From the NCBI GenBank assembly GCA_017408915.1, contig JAFQTS010000079.1, forward strand, positions 1 to 32,381: a DNA stretch of 32,381 bases, in the 5' to 3' direction. Position numbers and translations under genes: made by a program. How positions within the stretch are numbered: the first letter of the stretch is position 1; every line of letters begins with the position of its first letter. The notes under the pieces were generated by a model. That model worked only from the letters and a program-made list of their open reading frames with translations, had not been told where the DNA came from and searched no databases. The stretch comes from Oscillospiraceae bacterium. Lineage in GTDB: Bacteria; Bacillota; Clostridia; Oscillospirales; Oscillospiraceae. Of this stretch, positions 22,143 to 28,243 are shown piece by piece.

Positions 22143-22766
22143 TCACGCCATCAGCTCTCCCATCTTCCGCAGCACGCTGTCGGCGTACCACCCCTCGTCA
22201 TCGCCGCTGTAGCGGCACAGGGCGGCGCGGACGCTGCCTTCATTCTTGATGTGCTGCCCCAGCATGCAGCAGCCCACCCGCAGGCGGTTCTCCTCCGTGT
22301 CGAGGTTATCGATGCCGCACAGCGCCATGTACTCCGGCGCGTACTTGTCGCACACCGCCATCATCCCGTAGTAGGTGCGGACTTCTCCGTCCGCCATTTC
22401 CACAGGGGTCACAAGGTTTCGATATTGGGTCTCCCGCCAGCACACTGCCACCGCCAGCTCGTAGGGCACGCCCCACTCCATAGCGGCGCTGTACAGCGTC
22501 TCCTGCAAGTATTTGTCCAGCGGGATCTCCTGTCGGTAGAAAAAGGGGTTGGGGTGATCCGTCCTTACGGCGATCTCCGCCTTCAGCTCCTCGATGGACA
22601 CCGCAGGCGGATTCACAGGGAAGTGGATCTCTTCCACCGCCGCCTCTTTCTGCCCTTGCCGTTCCACCGCCCATACCAGCGTCACAGCCCATGCCAGCAC
22701 CGCCGCAATGAGGATCACCCACGTGGCGATCCACTGCCGCCTGCGCCTGCGCTCAAGTCGCGTCAT
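22143..22766 (-). CDS. Membrane-anchored lytic transglycosylase (SLT-like)
   Basis: The product is 207 aa if the second ATG (22766) is used; the first ATG (22769) sits very close to the GGAGG. An Arg-rich N-terminus is followed by one membrane segment (about 12-34, WIATWVILIAAVLAWAVTLVWAV), a linker and a catalytic domain. That domain shows YLQETLYSAAMEWGVPYELAVAVCWRETQY (catalytic Glu in WRETQ), YYGMMAV in place of the usual GLMQI, and AALCRYSGDDEGWYADSVL. It should cut glycan strands near the membrane. It lies in the early region, not with tail or lysis genes, and beside a PcfJ-like gene, which is unusual. Confidence 0.8.
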   Translation of the reverse strand: MTRLERRRRRQWIATWVILIAAVLAWAVTLVWAVERQGQKEAAVEEIHFPVNPPAVSIEELKAEIAVRTDHPNPFFYRQEIPLDKYLQETLYSAAMEWGVPYELAVAVCWRETQYRNLVTPVEMADGEVRTYYGMMAVCDKYAPEYMALCGIDNLDTEENRLRVGCCMLGQHIKNEGSVRAALCRYSGDDEGWYADSVLRKMGELMA

Positions 22767-22779
22767 CATTTGCCTCCTC

Positions 22780-23067
22780 TCAAATCAGCTCCATCACCAC
22801 GTCATACTCATCCAGCATAGCCTGAATGTCCGCCCACGAAATGTATCCGCGGTTGATGCTGTCCGTGATGTAGTCCACGTCTTTCCCAAGGGATACGGCC
22901 TCCTCACGATCCATACCCCGCTTCTCGATCAAAGCGTACAGCAGCAGCCGCACGCCTCTCCCAAGCCCCAAGTCCACGCCCTCATGATAGGCTTTGTCCC
23001 TGTCCGCTTTGGAACACGGGATCTTCTTCGGACTTGGCTTTTTGCTGCTTTTCTTACCCTTGCTCAT
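22780..23067 (-). CDS. Early-region protein, 95 aa, unknown
   Basis: The start is ATG 23067 (MSKGKKSSKKPSPKK), with AAGGAG seven bases upstream. The frame open to 23172 overlaps the previous genes. A Lys-rich N-terminal tail precedes a helical domain (DKAYHEGVDLGLGRGVRLLLYALIEKRGMDREEAVSLGKDVDYITDSI) and an acidic end (AMLDEYDVVMELI). The function is unknown. It overlaps the NrdR-like gene by 14 bases. Confidence 0.75.
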   Translation of the reverse strand: MSKGKKSSKKPSPKKIPCSKADRDKAYHEGVDLGLGRGVRLLLYALIEKRGMDREEAVSLGKDVDYITDSINRGYISWADIQAMLDEYDVVMELI

Positions 23068-23212
23068 TCTTTTTCTCCTTCTTCGATACCACTTCCTTTG
23101 TGGTAAACCGCTCCTTGCAGTTATTGCACGCATACCGCCGCCAGCGGCAGGACGGGAATTGTCGGGTATCATACACCTTGGTGTTATAGCTCCCGCAGTA
23201 TGGACAGATCAT
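23054..23212 (-). CDS. Zinc-ribbon protein similar to the NrdR N-terminal domain, 52 aa
   Basis: The product starts MICPYCGSYNTKVYDTRQF and contains RRYACNNCKERFTTKEVV. CPYCGS...KVYDTR...CNNCKERFTT matches the DNA-binding zinc ribbon of NrdR repressors, but the ATP-cone domain is missing. It could therefore bind DNA alone, possibly at host nrd operators, or have another role. The ATG comes one base after the stop of the 35-aa membrane peptide, so translation is probably coupled; its own ribosome-binding site is weak. Confidence 0.8.
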   Translation of the reverse strand: MICPYCGSYNTKVYDTRQFPSCRWRRYACNNCKERFTTKEVVSKKEKKNEQG

Positions 23213-23213
23213 G

Positions 23214-23321
23214 TCACAGCCCCCACAGCTGATATTTGAAGGAGTAAACCAGCATGATGACCACCGCAGCCACGCCCATCCACACAAACACCTTCATTTC
23301 CTTTGCCATTTTCTTTTTCAT
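23214..23321 (-). CDS. Small single-span membrane peptide, 35 aa
   Basis: The product reads MKKKMAKEMKVFVWMGVAAV then VIMLVYSFKYQLWGL. A basic N-terminus precedes one membrane helix (about 11-27). AGGAGG lies four bases before the ATG. The ATG overlaps the stop of the 71-aa gene as ATGA, and its own stop is one base before the NrdR-like start. The close packing supports a real gene. The role is unknown; membrane targeting of phage or host factors is possible. Confidence 0.75.
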   Translation of the reverse strand: MKKKMAKEMKVFVWMGVAAVVIMLVYSFKYQLWGL

Positions 23322-23533
23322 TTTTCCTCCTCTCGATGACCGACCACAAATGCGCCCTGAACCGGCGTCACAAATCTCCCGTTCCCAAACGAAGCGAGCT
23401 CACCGTCTGTAAGGCAAACGCAGTTGCTTTCTACCTCACCATTGACTTTCATGTGGTAGACGCCCTCAAAGCTGAACACATCTCCCGCCCGCAGCGCACC
23501 AAACATCATTGACTTATCTCCGTGAATTACCAT
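23318..23533 (-). CDS. Small beta-rich early protein, 71 aa
   Basis: The product reads MVIHGDKSMMFGALRAGDVF then SFEGVYHMKVNGEVESNCVCLTDGELASFGNG. This pattern (LRAGDVFxFEGVYxMK...CLTDGELxxF) is one I associate with short Clostridia phage proteins of unknown function. It is probably a small beta-barrel. Its stop overlaps the start of the 35-aa membrane peptide. Confidence 0.8.
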   Translation of the reverse strand: MVIHGDKSMMFGALRAGDVFSFEGVYHMKVNGEVESNCVCLTDGELASFGNGRFVTPVQGAFVVGHREEEK

Positions 23534-23539
23534 CTTCCC

Positions 23540-23929
23540 TCACTCCTCCTTCTTCGCCATTTTCCTCACGGCTTCTTCCGCCTCTTCCTTCGTGCCAAAG
23601 ACATTTACGCCCCATTCACCGCGGCACACGTTCTTAACGCAGATGCAAAGGCGCATGTCCTCTCCGAAATACATCTGATAGACCTCCCCCTGCTTCACGA
23701 CATTGCCCAAGTTACATCTCTTGATGCCCCATGCGGTGTCGCCCAATTTGCACGGCAGCACCGTCACGCCATTGGCGTCGAGGTGGTCGGCAATTTGGGA
23801 AATAAGGCAATCATTCGCATAGCACTTTCCGCAATCGTGCGGCAGCCATTCGTCACAGCTTTCCGACCAAGTGTCGCACACCTTTTGAGCAATCAGCTCC
23901 ACCAGCTTTTCACGAATGTTGTCCATCAT
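23540..23929 (-). CDS. Cys-rich early protein, 129 aa
   Basis: It starts MMDNIREKLVELIAQKVCDT, with GGAGGG three bases before the first ATG, so 23926 is the likelier start. It has SCDEWLPHDCGKCYANDC, ISQIADHLDANGVTVLPCKLGDTAWGI, and a C-terminal FGTKEEAEEAVRKM. The opening helix resembles that of the DUF551 protein at 25020-25361 (IREKLVEL / IRKKLVEL; ADHLDANGVTV / ASCLIANGVTV). The two thus share an N-terminal module joined to different C-terminal parts. Zinc binding is likely. The biological role is unknown. Confidence 0.8.
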   Translation of the reverse strand: MMDNIREKLVELIAQKVCDTWSESCDEWLPHDCGKCYANDCLISQIADHLDANGVTVLPCKLGDTAWGIKRCNLGNVVKQGEVYQMYFGEDMRLCICVKNVCRGEWGVNVFGTKEEAEEAVRKMAKKEE

Positions 23930-24200
23930 TTGCCCTCCTGTTCCATGCCTCGATAGCTTCTTCTTCGCTTGGGAACGCCTTTGTCACTCTGCCGATACAT
24001 GAGCTGTCCATACACCTCGGAACCCATTCAGCATTTGAATACTCGTAGCGCTTATGGCCATCGGGATACTCTATTGTCCTTTCGAGTTTCCCGTTTTTTG
24101 GTATCGACTTCTTGCTATCGGCAAAAAAGCGGCAAGAAGAACGGCGTCTATGTGTTTCAGATTCGCCCTCACAAAACGGGCAAGGTTTTAACTCAGCCAA
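23910..24200 (-). CDS. Lar-like zinc-ribbon protein (restriction alleviation family)
   Basis: The 96-aa product starts from a TTG at 24200, with AAAGGAG seven bases upstream. It shows ELKPCPFCEGESE, then RCMDSSCIGRVTKAFPSEEEAIEAWNRRAND. PCPFC...C...EEEAIEAWNRR is the Lar_restr_allev signature. Lar of the Rac prophage lowers host restriction by modulating EcoKI, but most family members are untested. It overlaps both neighbours, as part of the early operon. Confidence 0.85.
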   Translation of the reverse strand: MAELKPCPFCEGESETHRRRSSCRFFADSKKSIPKNGKLERTIEYPDGHKRYEYSNAEWVPRCMDSSCIGRVTKAFPSEEEAIEAWNRRANDGQHS

Positions 24201-24381
24201 CGTTTTCTCCTTTCACGTTCCGCACAGCTTTGAGCAGTTCCTCTACACACTCTTCGCAAAGGTCAACATCGTGTCTTACTTTTCCGTACCGAAGGGTACA
24301 AATACCGGCAACCTCGCCAAATACATCATTGTCAGCACAAAGAACCACTTTCCCACAGGTGTCACACACATACGCTCTCAT
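24193..24381 (-). CDS. Zinc-ribbon early protein, 62 aa
   Basis: The product reads MRAYVCDTCGKVVLCADNDV and later VDLCEECVEELLKAVRN. CDTCGK and CEEC form a two-knuckle ribbon common in small phage proteins. AAGGAGG precedes the ATG. It overlaps the 55-aa gene by 20 bases. No specific role can be assigned. Confidence 0.8.
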   Translation of the reverse strand: MRAYVCDTCGKVVLCADNDVFGEVAGICTLRYGKVRHDVDLCEECVEELLKAVRNVKGENVG

Positions 24382-24529
24382 CGTCTACCTCCTTAAAGCA
24401 ATCCTCGCCGTAAACAAGGATGCAGTTCATCCGCACCATAGAGCGTGGAATGTTTGCGTCACTGCAACGCTTTCTGCACTTATCACGATCCCCACACTCC
24501 ACACACGGCTTAATGTTGGTCAAGTCCAT
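24362..24529 (-). CDS. Cys-rich small protein, 55 aa
   Basis: The product starts MDLTNIKPCVECGDRDKCRK and has eight cysteines (CVECGDRDKCRKRC plus later C36, C44 and C54). GGAGGTAACCA before the ATG is a strong ribosome-binding site. It overlaps the genes on both sides (20 bases each), as is usual in this operon. It probably binds zinc. The function is unknown. Confidence 0.75.
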   Translation of the reverse strand: MDLTNIKPCVECGDRDKCRKRCSDANIPRSMVRMNCILVYGEDCFKEVDDESVCV

Positions 24530-24794
24530 TGGTTACCTCCAAATCCATCTTTGCGCCGCAGTTGGGGCAGTATCTTACATTGCAGTTGTTGATAATTTCC
24601 CATTCCCAACAACAATGACACTGTGAACAGTAAGCCCACTCTTCATTATCGGGAAGTCGCTCCCACCGTCCGTGCTTCACAACCTCTACATCAGCGGCAG
24701 GAGCGCGTCCAACGGGGCAAAGGCTTTTGTCAACGCACACCTTTTGGTTTTTGCAATCACTGCACACAGCCTCTCGCTCGATATACTCATCCAC
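24510..24794 (-). CDS. Double zinc-ribbon phage protein, 94 aa
   Basis: It starts from GTG 24794 behind a GGAGGAG site. The N-terminal part has CSDCKNQKVC and SLCPVGRAPAADVEVVKHGRWE, and the C-terminal part CSQCHCCWEWE with RYCPNCGAKMD. The HGRWE...CPNCGAKMD ending is very common in Clostridia phages and elements, with no proven role. It overlaps the 55-aa gene by 20 bases. Confidence 0.82.
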   Translation of the reverse strand: MDEYIEREAVCSDCKNQKVCVDKSLCPVGRAPAADVEVVKHGRWERLPDNEEWAYCSQCHCCWEWEIINNCNVRYCPNCGAKMDLEVTNGLDQH

Positions 24795-24795
24795 C

Positions 24796-25017
24796 TCACT
24801 CCTCCTTCAGCACAATCGCAATGGTCACAGATTTTCCGTCGGGCGCGTACTGCCGCATCAAGCGGAAAGAGTTGACCATCCGCCCCACAAGCTCACCCTT
24901 GTACTGCTCCATTTCCTCTTCGAAGCGCTTCTTCTGTACCTCGATCTCCTTGTCGGCCTGCGCTTTGATGGCCCGCGCGACCATCTCCTGCACCGACTCC
25001 ATGAATTTATCTTCCAT
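24796..25017 (-). CDS. Coiled-coil early protein, 73 aa
   Basis: The start is ATG 25017 (MEDKFMESVQEMVARAIKAQ), with AGGAGGGGTAACC upstream; the longer open frame lacks support. A long charged helix (DKEIEVQKKRFEEEMEQYKGELVGRMVNSFRLMRQY) ends in a short beta strand (KSVTIAIVLKEE). It may form dimers through a coiled coil. It overlaps nothing upstream and is followed one base later by the next gene. The function is unknown. Confidence 0.75.
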   Translation of the reverse strand: MEDKFMESVQEMVARAIKAQADKEIEVQKKRFEEEMEQYKGELVGRMVNSFRLMRQYAPDGKSVTIAIVLKEE

Positions 25018-25019
25018 GG

Positions 25020-25361
25020 TTACCCCTCCTGTTTCGGCGGCGTGGGCAAATGCGCCCAATGGGTCGGCTTGCAGGGGAGACCCATGCACAGCCAACATTT
25101 GGCAGGCTCACCATAATTTCCGATGTCCACGCCAAACTCAGGCACATACACGAGGTAGTTGATCATTTCCCCGTTGTCTCTTCGCCACTCCTTGGGCGGC
25201 TCACTCACAGTGATCCACTCCTGCACCGTCACGCCATTGGCAATAAGACAGGATGCCATATCATCAAGACTAAGAACATCCTTTCCCTCGGACGTACTCG
25301 TCACCGCGTCCCCAATCGCTTTGCCAAGCAGCTCCACCAGCTTTTTACGAATGTCGATCAT
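25020..25361 (-). CDS. DUF551-containing protein
   Basis: The 113-aa protein has an N-terminal helical part (IRKKLVELLGKAIGDAV) and a DUF551 C-terminus: EWITVSEPPKEWRRDNGEMINYLVYVPEFG, ending THWAHLPTPPK. DUF551 occurs widely in phages and its function is unknown. GGAGGAAGCAT lies before the ATG. It overlaps the previous gene by 17 bases. The N-terminal module is shared with 23540-23929. Confidence 0.87.
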   Translation of the reverse strand: MIDIRKKLVELLGKAIGDAVTSTSEGKDVLSLDDMASCLIANGVTVQEWITVSEPPKEWRRDNGEMINYLVYVPEFGVDIGNYGEPAKCWLCMGLPCKPTHWAHLPTPPKQEG

Positions 25362-25635
25362 ATGCTTCCTCCTCTGCTTTTATCTTCTCGATCAATTTAT
25401 CCATCACAATCGGATGCCCTAAGATCCACCCGTTCGAGTGGATCACATAGATCTTCCTGCTGGGCACATACTTCATGCCGTAGCGCTTCAACCATTTCTT
25501 GTTGATGCGCCGCTTCTTGTGCCGCCGCGCCTGTACCTGCTCCACGCAGTTCTTGTCGGAGATAGCCTTATATCCGTGCCATATCAGGAAGTTGCACAGC
25601 GCATTCGCGGTGTGGCCTTCCTCGTAGATTTGCAT
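25345..25635 (-). CDS. Basic early protein, 96 aa, unknown
   Basis: The ATG (25635) shares its A with the stop of the upstream gene (TGATG), so the two are coupled. The sequence has a helical N-terminus (EEGHTANALCNFLIWHGYKAI), a very basic centre (ARRHKKRRINKKWLKRYGMKYVPSR) and a helical end (IVMDKLIEKIKAEEEAYDRH). It probably binds nucleic acid. The family is not recognised. Confidence 0.78.
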   Translation of the reverse strand: MQIYEEGHTANALCNFLIWHGYKAISDKNCVEQVQARRHKKRRINKKWLKRYGMKYVPSRKIYVIHSNGWILGHPIVMDKLIEKIKAEEEAYDRHS

Positions 25636-26159
25636 CACAGACCCTCCTTGATCTCCCGCAGCTTGTCGGCATATCCGCTGAGATCGCGGGAGTTGTCGGC
25701 GTCCCTCCTCTCCCCGTAGGAGCAGAAGTCGTCACCTCTCATTACTGCATCATGGTAGCTTACACTGTGGCGAGTACAGCCGACACAGTCGGCCGAATAC
25801 AGTTGCTTTTCGTATTTGTTTAATTCTCTGCTGTGCAAGCACTCCTTGCACCGCACAACTTCCACAGCATCAACGGTGGGTGCATCTTTAATAGCGCAAG
25901 ACATTACAACTGCGTTAAATCCGCCTACCAAAGGCTCTCCGTTATCCAGCATTCCATGAAATATCCGCACCCTTGTATATTTCAGCGCATTCGCATCAAT
26001 CAGCCGCCGCTCTCCTGCAGGAGCTACCTCTTTCTCCTCTCTGCGCATCACCTGCTCCGAGCCAATGCGGCACGACGCCACGCCGCCCAGCAAGCACCCC
26101 TTGTCGGGATCATTCATGCTGCAAATTCTGTTGCAGCGATTCACTTCTCTGTCGGCCAT
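25635..26159 (-). CDS. Cys-rich early protein with DALxx...VVRCKEC pattern, 174 aa
   Basis: The start is ATG 26159 (MADREVNRCNRICSMNDPDK), with GGAGGG nine bases upstream; the frame open to 26348 lies over other genes. The N-terminal part has NRCNRICSMNDPDKGCLLGGVASC. The centre has RRLIDANALKYTRVRIFHGM and DAPTVDAVEVVRCKECLHSR, and the end DFCSYGERRD. This LIDANAL/PTVDAVEVVRCKxC/FCSYGER design is typical of zinc proteins in gut Firmicutes phages. The function is unknown. Confidence 0.8.
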   Translation of the reverse strand: MADREVNRCNRICSMNDPDKGCLLGGVASCRIGSEQVMRREEKEVAPAGERRLIDANALKYTRVRIFHGMLDNGEPLVGGFNAVVMSCAIKDAPTVDAVEVVRCKECLHSRELNKYEKQLYSADCVGCTRHSVSYHDAVMRGDDFCSYGERRDADNSRDLSGYADKLREIKEGL

Positions 26160-26332
26160 GCACTCATACCCTCCTTGACTTCCACCCGCCATCCACAGGC
26201 GCAGCTTCTTTTGAAGTAGCCTCTTTTGGTGTCGATCTCGATCTCGCCGTTCTCTTCTCCGACGTTCTCTTCTCCGCACACAGGGCAAGAGGCGTACATC
26301 TTCATCATTTGGATCACTTCCTTGAGTTTCAT
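26141..26332 (-). CDS. DUF3797-like zinc-ribbon protein
   Basis: The ATG (26332) shares a base with the stop of the upstream gene. The 63-aa product has MYASCPVCGEENVGEENGEI and TKRGYFKRSCACGWRVEVKE. CPxCG...VG...G.IEI...FKRxCxCGW is the DUF3797 pattern, a small zinc ribbon of phages with unknown function. Confidence 0.82.
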   Translation of the reverse strand: MKLKEVIQMMKMYASCPVCGEENVGEENGEIEIDTKRGYFKRSCACGWRVEVKEGMSAWPTEK

Positions 26333-26628
26333 CACTCCACCTCCTCAATGAGCCCCAGCGCCTCCAGCTCCGTCATGGGGACGATGATGGTGTCCACCCA
26401 GTCGCCCATGCGGTAGATGCTCAGCTGCCCGCCCTGACGGAAAAGGGACTGGTTGCGCATCAGCGCCAGCGTGGCGTTGCCGCCCCGCCACCGGAGGGCG
26501 AGGCCCACGCCGCCGCCCCACGGCAGGATCTCCACATCCTGCATCTTGGGCATCTTCGTGTGGCGGCTCACAAGGTTGTAGAATCCACGCTTGCTGCCCG
26601 TCGTTCCCTTCAAAAACTTCATTGCCAT
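26332..26628 (-). CDS. Early protein, 98 aa, unknown
   Basis: It starts MAMKFLKGTTGSKRGFYNLV, with AGGAGG eight bases upstream. It is beta-rich with a hydrophobic Gly-rich core (ILPWGGGVGLALRWRGGNATLALMRNQSL) and an acidic helical end (MTELEALGLIEEVE). No motif is recognised. Its stop overlaps the DUF3797-like start. Confidence 0.78.
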   Translation of the reverse strand: MAMKFLKGTTGSKRGFYNLVSRHTKMPKMQDVEILPWGGGVGLALRWRGGNATLALMRNQSLFRQGGQLSIYRMGDWVDTIIVPMTELEALGLIEEVE

Positions 26629-26640
26629 GTCGTTGACCTC

Positions 26641-26985
26641 CTAAATTTTCGCCCGCTCCTCGCGGTAAAATCTCCTTATCTCTCTTGCCGCCGCTGCCTT
26701 GGCCGTCCTTGCCGCCTCCTCGCGGTAGGTGCGCTCACTCTCAAGGCACAGCGTGCACAGCACGCCCTCTCGGTTGAAGATCCGCCCGCACTTGGGGCAG
26801 ACGTTGCGGACGTAGGTGCTGCGCCCGATCTCCTCGCACTTGCTGGCCACCAGCCGCCACGGGATACGGAAGGCTTTTGCCGCCTCCACCGTGGCCTGCT
26901 CCCAGTTGTCCGCCGCCACGTAGCACTCGCCAAAGCCCTCGGCGCGGATGTGCCACAGCGTGCCCGTTCCTTTCTTCGTCGCCAT
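26641..26985 (-). CDS. Zinc-ribbon early protein with basic helical tail, 114 aa
   Basis: The start is ATG 26985 (MATKKGTGTLWHIRAEGFGE), with AGGAGGTGAGGCTG upstream. It has an AEGFGECYVAADNWEQATVEAAKAF segment, a CPKCGRIFNREGVLCTLC ribbon and a long Arg/Ala/Glu helix at the end. Nucleic-acid binding is possible. It is part of the tightly packed early operon. Confidence 0.8.
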   Translation of the reverse strand: MATKKGTGTLWHIRAEGFGECYVAADNWEQATVEAAKAFRIPWRLVASKCEEIGRSTYVRNVCPKCGRIFNREGVLCTLCLESERTYREEAARTAKAAAAREIRRFYREERAKI

Positions 26986-26990
26986 CAGCC

Positions 26991-27230
26991 TCACCTCCTA
27001 AATTGCGCCGGTGCCCGGCAGGTGGCCCAGTGGGGCACAAAGCCCACCTCTGCACCCTCGCCCGATTCCACCGCCTTTCCGCGGAATACCTCGCCCTCAT
27101 CGGTGAGGAACACTTCCGTTCCGTCTTCCGCCGCCAGTACGAATACCGGTTCGGGGTCGATGGGCATGTTCTTGCCCGCAGGGGTCTTGATCCACTCGAT
27201 CTCCGCCCCGCAGCCTTTGCATCTGCTCAT
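26991..27230 (-). CDS. Small zinc-binding protein, 79 aa
   Basis: The product starts MSRCKGCGAEIEWIKTPAGK and ends HWATCRAPAQFRR. CKGCGAEIxWIKTPxGKNMPID...HWATC is a pattern I associate with small phage/prophage proteins of unknown function. Cys4, Cys7, His68 and Cys71 could bind zinc. GGAGGCGGGG lies before the ATG. It overlaps the upstream gene by four bases. Confidence 0.83.
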   Translation of the reverse strand: MSRCKGCGAEIEWIKTPAGKNMPIDPEPVFVLAAEDGTEVFLTDEGEVFRGKAVESGEGAEVGFVPHWATCRAPAQFRR

Positions 27231-27496
27231 CCCCGCCTCCTTTGGTTAATGGCCACGAGGACGTGCTTCTTCCCGGCGGCCTTCGCCCTCCGCGCTTGGG
27301 TCTTTCCGCGGCCATCTCGGTCATACCGCTCCATAATGGCCTCCGCCGAGTTCTGATACGCCCTGTATTCCGCGTCCGCCTTCTCGTAGGCTTCCCCGTA
27401 CTTCTTGCACCGCCACGTGCCGTCCTCGTTCTTCCCGTGGCAGCCGATATACCGCTCCTCGCACTTGAGGCAGGGGTTGGGTTTCAGTTCTCTCAT
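27227..27496 (-). CDS. Cys-rich early protein with basic tail, 89 aa
   Basis: The start is ATG 27496 (MRELKPNPCLKCEERYIGCH), overlapping the stop of the upstream 36-aa gene as ATGA; the longer frame to 27664 crosses a repeat. CLKCEERYIGCHG...WRCKKYGEAYEKADAEYRAYQN suggests a zinc site followed by a helix. The Arg/Lys-rich C-terminus (RGKTQARRAKAAGKKHVLVAI) may contact DNA or RNA. Confidence 0.78.
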   Translation of the reverse strand: MRELKPNPCLKCEERYIGCHGKNEDGTWRCKKYGEAYEKADAEYRAYQNSAEAIMERYDRDGRGKTQARRAKAAGKKHVLVAINQRRRG

Positions 27497-27603
27497 CTTC
27501 TGCGCCCCTTCCGCGGCCTCTCCAGCCTGTCGATCACCTTCATGAGCTCCACGCTCACCGCCAGCGCCCCGATGATCACCATCAATGCCGTAAACCAGTG
27601 CAT
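27493..27603 (-). CDS. Small single-span membrane peptide, 36 aa
   Basis: The product reads MHWFTALMVIIGALAVSVEL and ends KVIDRLERPRKGRRR. One membrane helix (about 4-20) is followed by a basic cytoplasmic tail. GGAGGTTATGGT lies before the ATG, and the stop overlaps the next start as ATGA. This is a second short membrane peptide in the early operon, besides the one at 23214-23321. The role is unknown. Confidence 0.77.
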   Translation of the reverse strand: MHWFTALMVIIGALAVSVELMKVIDRLERPRKGRRR

Positions 27604-27642
27604 ACCATAACCTCCTTCGTTGTTGTGCCGCCCCTTGGCCTG

Positions 27643-27743
27643 TTGTAGGGGTCGATGCCCACATCGACCCGCGGGCGGCACCGCCGCCCCTTGGCTCCCT
27701 CTGACGAAGGAGCTGTCAGCCGCAAGGCTGACTGAGGGAGAGA
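27643..27743 (-). repeat. Composite palindromic intergenic repeat, copy B
   Basis: This is the shorter version of the element at 21954-22137. It keeps TTGTAGGGGTCGATGCC, CATCGACCC, a GGCGGCACCGCCGCC palindrome and the pair CTCCCTCTGACGA / GCTGACTGAGGGAGAGA. The two ends of the last block pair (CTCCCTC / GAGGGAG), with GCTGTCAGC lying between. No gene is present. It lies between the HTH gene and the 36-aa gene. Confidence 0.85.
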
Positions 27744-27746
27744 AAT

Positions 27747-27986
27747 TTAATACCGCAGCGCGCTCCGCAGCTCCTCGATGGGGATGTGTAGCGCCCTTCC
27801 CAGTGCCAGCAGCTCCCCCAGCGTGAAGTCCTCCGGCTTCTTCTTCCGGCGGCTCATGGTCGCCGGATCCATCTCCACCTTGCGGGCCACCGCCGATGCG
27901 CTGGTCTCCTGCAGCGCCATCGCGCCCCACAGCAGCGTCACCATGGCCTCGCCCTTCTTCTCGATCAACGGTTTTACCCTCGGCAC
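27747..27986 (-). CDS. XRE-like HTH protein, 79 aa
   Basis: The start is GTG 27986 (encoding MPRVKPLIEKKGEAMVTLLW), with GGAGG seven bases upstream; an ATG at 28031 lacks a good site and would overlap the promoter of the plus-strand gene. The HTH is ETSASAVARKVEMDPATMSRRKKKPEDFTLGELLALGRALHI. It probably controls early transcription or binds phage DNA. It is the first gene after 28435 in the early operon. Confidence 0.8.
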   Translation of the reverse strand: MPRVKPLIEKKGEAMVTLLWGAMALQETSASAVARKVEMDPATMSRRKKKPEDFTLGELLALGRALHIPIEELRSALRY

Positions 27987-28002
27987 CGCCGCCCCTCCTC
28001 TC

Positions 28003-28031
28003 TTGCTTTTCCCCTCCTGCGGTGGTATCAT
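28003..28031 (+). promoter_or_regulatory. Promoter for the plus-strand gene at 28056
   Basis: TTGCTT (28003-28008), a 17-base spacer and TATCAT (28026-28031) make a reasonable sigma-A promoter, 25 bases before the ATG. It lies inside the region just upstream of the opposing HTH gene. Confidence 0.45.
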
Positions 28032-28055
28032 TGCCCCATTGGAGGTGAATTTGTT

Positions 28056-28241
28056 ATGAATTCTTGTGTTGTCTCCGCTTCTGAGTTGTTCCAGCGTGCC
28101 AAGGAAATGCTCAACGACGGAAACACCTATGTGGAAATCGACTTTATTGAGCCGGATGGCGAAATCCCCGCCATGCTCGGCTTCTCCGCTTGGAAAAATG
28201 GTGGTATGGAGGTCGGCTACGACCCCATCGAAAGCGTTTGA
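28056..28241 (+). CDS. Isolated plus-strand small protein, 61 aa, unknown
   Basis: The product starts MNSCVVSASELFQRAKEMLN and ends WKNGGMEVGYDPIESV. GGAGGTGAATTTGTT precedes the ATG. It is acidic, with a helical first half and a beta-like second half (TYVEIDFIEPDGEIPAMLGFSAW). It is transcribed against the early operon from its own promoter and ends two bases from the convergent gene at 28244. An independent moron-type gene, such as an anti-host or anti-repressor factor, is possible. No family is recognised. Confidence 0.75.
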   Translation: MNSCVVSASELFQRAKEMLNDGNTYVEIDFIEPDGEIPAMLGFSAWKNGGMEVGYDPIESV

Positions 28242-28243
28242 CC

